From the NCBI GenBank assembly GCA_049606855.1, contig JBMYVY010000007.1:1-64000 (forward strand): a DNA stretch of 64,000 bases, given 5' to 3'. A model generated the notes under the pieces. That model searched no databases and was not told the DNA's origin. It was given only the letters and a program-made list of their open reading frames with translations. The translations under genes were made by a program, and so were the position numbers. The number at the start of each line of letters is the position of its first letter. Positions within the stretch are counted from its first letter, which is position 1. Shown in pieces: positions 61,026 through 64,000 of this stretch. Source of the DNA: JBELHR01 sp049606855 (GTDB lineage Bacteria; Bacteroidota; Bacteroidia; Flavobacteriales; Flavobacteriaceae).

Positions 61026-62876
61026 TTAAAAACTCAATACCACTGATTCCAATGGACCTATAACCACCTTCATCTTAGTATTATCTTCATCAACTCTAAG
61101 CACGTATTCTTGTGAAGAATCAAAAATATTAGAACTTCTTAATTCTCCCGCTTGGAGGTTTAATTCTTTTACCAATTCTGCAGGGATCTGCAATTCAAAT
61201 TCATGTGTATCTATTTGACTAAAATTAGTTAGAACCATAATGACCTGATCCTTATCCCATCTTAAAAAACTGAAATCTTTATCGGTATAGCCGGGGCTAA
61301 CTTTTCTATTATAAGAATGAATTTGAGCATAGTCTCCCATTAGGGCAGAATTCTCTATTGAGAAATTCAACAAGGTTTTGTAAAAGGCTCTTAGCTTTGA
61401 GGCTCTCTGATCAAGTTGTCCTCCATCGAATTTACCTCCATTCATCCATTTTTGATGTTGAGGGACTCCCACATAATCAAAAATAGAGGTACGAGTAGGA
61501 TCACCAAAACCTCCATCCTCAGTTGCGGGTTCACCTACCTCTTGCCCAAAATAAACCATTGTTGGAGAGGTACTCAATAAAGTAGACACCACCATAGCAG
61601 GTTTTCCATTCTCAGCACTTCCTGCAAAATCGGGAGTTGCAAGTCTTTGTTCGTCGTGATTCTCCAAAAAATGCAGCATGTTATGTTCTATATCAGAAAC
61701 TGACTCTTGAACTAAAGGAAGGTTATCAGTTAGACCATGACCACGAACAATATGCTTCAAAGTATCGTATAAGCCAACTTTGTCATACAAATAATCCATC
61801 TTTCCTTTTTTAATATATGCTCTGTATAAACTTGGATTATAGACCTCAGCAAGCAAAAACGCGTCTGGATTTGCATGCTTAATTGATGAATTCATATAAC
61901 TCCAAAATTCTACAGGTACCATTTCAGCCATATCAAATCTAAACCCATCAACTCCTTTATCCGTCCAATACAAGGCAATATCTCTGAATTTGACCCATGA
62001 ACTTGGTACATCTTTATCTTTCCAAAAAGCATAATGCTCATCCCATGACTTACCTTCATAGCCTTCTGGTAGGAGGTCAAAGTCTAATTGCCCATCTGGA
62101 CGAACGCCATAATTAATTTTAACCGTTTCATACCAATCATAAAAATGTGGCTGAGCAAGTCTAGATCCATTTCCAGTCCATTTCGCCGGGTTCTCATTGA
62201 ATTTCCCATCCACTCCTACATGTGCCCTTCCTCCAAGAGGTTTGTAATCGTTTAGAGGCAATGGAACCTTAAATGCTTCTCCTGGGATATAATAAAAGTT
62301 ATTATCCTTAGCATATTCCAATTCAGAATTGTCCTCAGCCCCAAAATCAGTTACCCCTGTTGGATTCGTTTTACCTTCATATTTTCTAGCAATATGGTTT
62401 GGAACAATATCAATAATCACTTTCAGTCCATGTTGATGGCTTCGATCTATCAAAGATTCAAATTCACCTAGGCGATTATTGACATCAACAGCTAAATCAG
62501 GATCAACATTATAATAATCCTTAACTGCATAAGGAGAACCCGCCCTACCTTTAACCACATCAGGATCATCGTTAGAAATTCCGAACTCGGTATAATCAGT
62601 CACCATTGCATGATGCAAGACTCCTGTATACCATATATGGGTGACCCCCAAATCCTTTATTTCAGCCAGAGCCTTGTCTGTAAAATCATTAAACTTCCCT
62701 ACTCCATTTTCTTCTATGGTACCCCAAGGCTCATTATTTGTGTTTTCGTTACCAAATAATCGAGTAAAAACTTGATAAACGACAACCTTTCCTTCCTTTT
62801 TCTCGGAAGATTCATTTTGAGCTCCTGTACAAGAAAACAACCCAATTAATAGGATAAATATGCTTACTTTCTTCAT
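61026..62876 (-). CDS. GH13 alpha-amylase family lipoprotein
   Basis: This 616-residue enzyme has a lipoprotein signal (LLIGLFSC, Cys about residue 16) and a GH13 barrel: LKVIIDIVPNHIARKY (region I), GVDGFRFDMAEMV (nucleophile Asp), DAFLLAEVYNPS (acid/base Glu) and LHFLENHDEQRL (third acid). A C-terminal beta domain follows. It is probably surface or periplasmic and acts on starch or maltodextrin. It begins 3 bases after the upstream GH13 gene ends, so both belong to one operon, consistent with a Sus-like locus beyond the window. Confidence 0.92.
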   Translation of the reverse strand: MKKVSIFILLIGLFSCTGAQNESSEKKEGKVVVYQVFTRLFGNENTNNEPWGTIEENGVGKFNDFTDKALAEIKDLGVTHIWYTGVLHHAMVTDYTEFGISNDDPDVVKGRAGSPYAVKDYYNVDPDLAVDVNNRLGEFESLIDRSHQHGLKVIIDIVPNHIARKYEGKTNPTGVTDFGAEDNSELEYAKDNNFYYIPGEAFKVPLPLNDYKPLGGRAHVGVDGKFNENPAKWTGNGSRLAQPHFYDWYETVKINYGVRPDGQLDFDLLPEGYEGKSWDEHYAFWKDKDVPSSWVKFRDIALYWTDKGVDGFRFDMAEMVPVEFWSYMNSSIKHANPDAFLLAEVYNPSLYRAYIKKGKMDYLYDKVGLYDTLKHIVRGHGLTDNLPLVQESVSDIEHNMLHFLENHDEQRLATPDFAGSAENGKPAMVVSTLLSTSPTMVYFGQEVGEPATEDGGFGDPTRTSIFDYVGVPQHQKWMNGGKFDGGQLDQRASKLRAFYKTLLNFSIENSALMGDYAQIHSYNRKVSPGYTDKDFSFLRWDKDQVIMVLTNFSQIDTHEFELQIPAELVKELNLQAGELRSSNIFDSSQEYVLRVDEDNTKMKVVIGPLESVVLSF

Positions 62877-62879
62877 TTT

Positions 62880-64000
62880 CTAATTCAATTTTTCGGCTAA
62901 CAAAACCATTCCGTTTTTAACTTCAAGTTCCACCTTTCCATTAGTCACCACAACCTCTGTTTTTGAGGAATTATCTACAAGAACTGTTCCGTCAATAAAT
63001 ACATCTCCAATAGAGATTTCTTGTTTTTCGTCCACTAAATCTAATGCAACAACAACCACATCACTATACGCTGCATCGGTATAAGTTCTAGAAAAAACAT
63101 AGGGCATTTCGCTAATCATATTGTGCATTCCAGCTCCAATGGCCGGGTGGTTTGCTCTAAACCTTCCAAGCAACCCATAATAATTGTATAGCTGCTTAAT
63201 ATCTTGGTTTCTATCTAATTCCTCCCAATTCATCAACGACCTTAAATTAGCGTCACCAACTGCTCCTTCGACCAGTAAAGGTCTTGCTGTTTCATCTCCA
63301 TAATATATCTGAGTCGTTCCTGGACTCAAAAGTAATTTACGAGCTGCTTCATGGGTTTTTTCTCTATTTACATCAAAAGGATTACCGTCATCATGAGAAT
63401 CCAGGTAATTCATTACCCCAAATCCTGCTAAGTCGCCATGTAAAATTTGATCATATCTTGAAAAGATATCTTCATAATTACCTTCTGCATTCCAACGGAA
63501 CTCAAAATTAATCAAGCTATTAAAACCAAAGTCATAAAAATCAACAACTCGATCACCATAATCAAAGTTCCTTCCGTGACCAATACTGTAATTATAAACC
63601 TCTCCAACGAGATAAAATTTGTTGTTATCAAGTATTTTTTCTGGGTTTTCGGCCTTATATAAAGCAAATTTCGAATCACATACTTCTCTAAATTCGGACC
63701 ATACATAAGCCTCTGTATGCTTCGCAGTATCTACTCTATATCCATCGATACCGTAATCCGTAATATAATCCGATAACCACTTCATAATATAAAAACGAGG
63801 AGCACGAGGATAACCTGTTTCACTAAAAAAGGCATTCAATTCTGCCAACTCTTCAGCATACCTGCCTTCATCTTTCCATTTTTCTACTAAAAACTCCGGC
63901 AGATCAACCTCATTATCCGATTCAGTTTTGATATCGGGTAGATTTTCTACTAAAGTGCAAGTCACTGTTGATTCATAATCTTGATGCATACATTTCGGTC
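62880..64000 (-). CDS. GH13 alpha-amylase family protein, 5' end cut by window edge
   Basis: The frame is open to base 64000, so the true start is outside; visible residues number about 373. GH13 elements are seen: YGIDGYRVDTAKHTEAYVW (nucleophile Asp), FYLVGEVYNYS (acid/base Glu) and MNYLDSHDDGNPFD (third Asp), then a C-terminal beta domain ending LLAEKLN. Region I lies before the edge. It is upstream of the second amylase and cotranscribed with it. The ATG at 63989 is internal and not the start. Confidence 0.9.
   Translation of the reverse strand, partial: PKCMHQDYESTVTCTLVENLPDIKTESDNEVDLPEFLVEKWKDEGRYAEELAELNAFFSETGYPRAPRFYIMKWLSDYITDYGIDGYRVDTAKHTEAYVWSEFREVCDSKFALYKAENPEKILDNNKFYLVGEVYNYSIGHGRNFDYGDRVVDFYDFGFNSLINFEFRWNAEGNYEDIFSRYDQILHGDLAGFGVMNYLDSHDDGNPFDVNREKTHEAARKLLLSPGTTQIYYGDETARPLLVEGAVGDANLRSLMNWEELDRNQDIKQLYNYYGLLGRFRANHPAIGAGMHNMISEMPYVFSRTYTDAAYSDVVVVALDLVDEKQEISIGDVFIDGTVLVDNSSKTEVVVTNGKVELEVKNGMVLLAEKLN

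Noticed and set aside
1..64000. Prophage, insertion sequence, CRISPR, toxin-antitoxin or other defence island
   Set aside because: I looked for transposase, integrase, repeat arrays and nuclease-helicase clusters and saw none; gene content is housekeeping and envelope-related.

Overview
The window looks like chromosome of a low-GC member of the Bacteroidota, most likely a gliding or marine Flavobacteriia-type bacterium. The reasons are the gliding lipoprotein GldJ, the type IX secretion component PorV, many short lipoproteins with an N-terminal Met-Lys signal and a Cys lipobox, Bacteroidota-typical DUF families (DUF349, DUF2807, DUF4136, DUF4369, DUF5522), scarce Shine-Dalgarno sequences, and recurrent TAnnTTTG boxes upstream of genes (the -7 element of the Bacteroidota primary sigma factor). 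I saw no phage, insertion sequence, CRISPR array, rRNA or integrase. No stretch above 300 bases lacks a gene; the longest gap is about 250 bases, between hutU and icmF.

Layout. 1-3.3 kb (minus): tpiA-prmA-clpS and an unknown gene cut by the left edge, plus an orphan DppB-type permease. 3.3-5 kb: pyrF coupled to a cytosolic BtuF-like protein. 5-7.7 kb (minus): hutU, a DUF4136 lipoprotein and a 48-residue Cys-rich DUF5522 gene. 7.9-11.3 kb: IcmF, a fused B12-dependent acyl-CoA mutase. 11.4-17.3 kb (minus): DUF349 protein, two tandem DUF368 transporters with aroE, and a TPR protein. 17.4-20.1 kb: pyrR-pyrB-small STAS-like gene-rnz. 20.1-21.5 kb (minus): fabH paralog and CoA-binding protein. 21.7-24.3 kb: htpG and a peroxiredoxin homolog without its catalytic Cys. 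24.3-25.8 kb (minus): VanX-like dipeptidase and S1/P1 nuclease. 25.8-34.3 kb: a same-strand run with a DUF4177 protein, HAD phosphatase, kinase-M23-aminotransferase triple fusion, sodium symporter, galactokinase, DUF819 protein and DUF4369 lipoprotein. 34.4-40.4 kb: thioesterase-like protein, then DUF4870-PadR-PspC-DUF2807, an outer-membrane protein and a CotH lipoprotein. 40.4-43.5 kb: AspT-type antiporter, trxB and a single-Cys thioredoxin-like protein. 43.6-48.2 kb: tRNA-Pro and tRNA-Thr, then udk, an FtsB/DivIC protein, mutA and mutB. 48.2-51.9 kb: fused CcsBA cytochrome c assembly protein and a TPR protein. 51.9-56.8 kb (minus): porV-cdd-guaA-LysM protein. 57-60 kb: gldJ and murF. 60-64 kb (minus): BadF/NagK-type kinase and two GH13 amylases, the last cut by the right edge.

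How it fits together. Nucleotide genes (pyrF, pyrR, pyrB, udk, cdd, guaA) are scattered among cell-envelope genes (aroE, murF, DUF368 pair, FtsB-like). Two B12-dependent mutases (IcmF and MutAB) plus a BtuF-like protein point to reliance on cobalamin for acyl-CoA metabolism. The amylases and a sugar kinase are probably one end of a starch/maltodextrin locus. I found no clearly new defence or mobile system. The least explained items are the triple fusion with its cytosolic M23 domain, the Cys-less peroxiredoxin, and the overlapping pair of DUF368 transporters.
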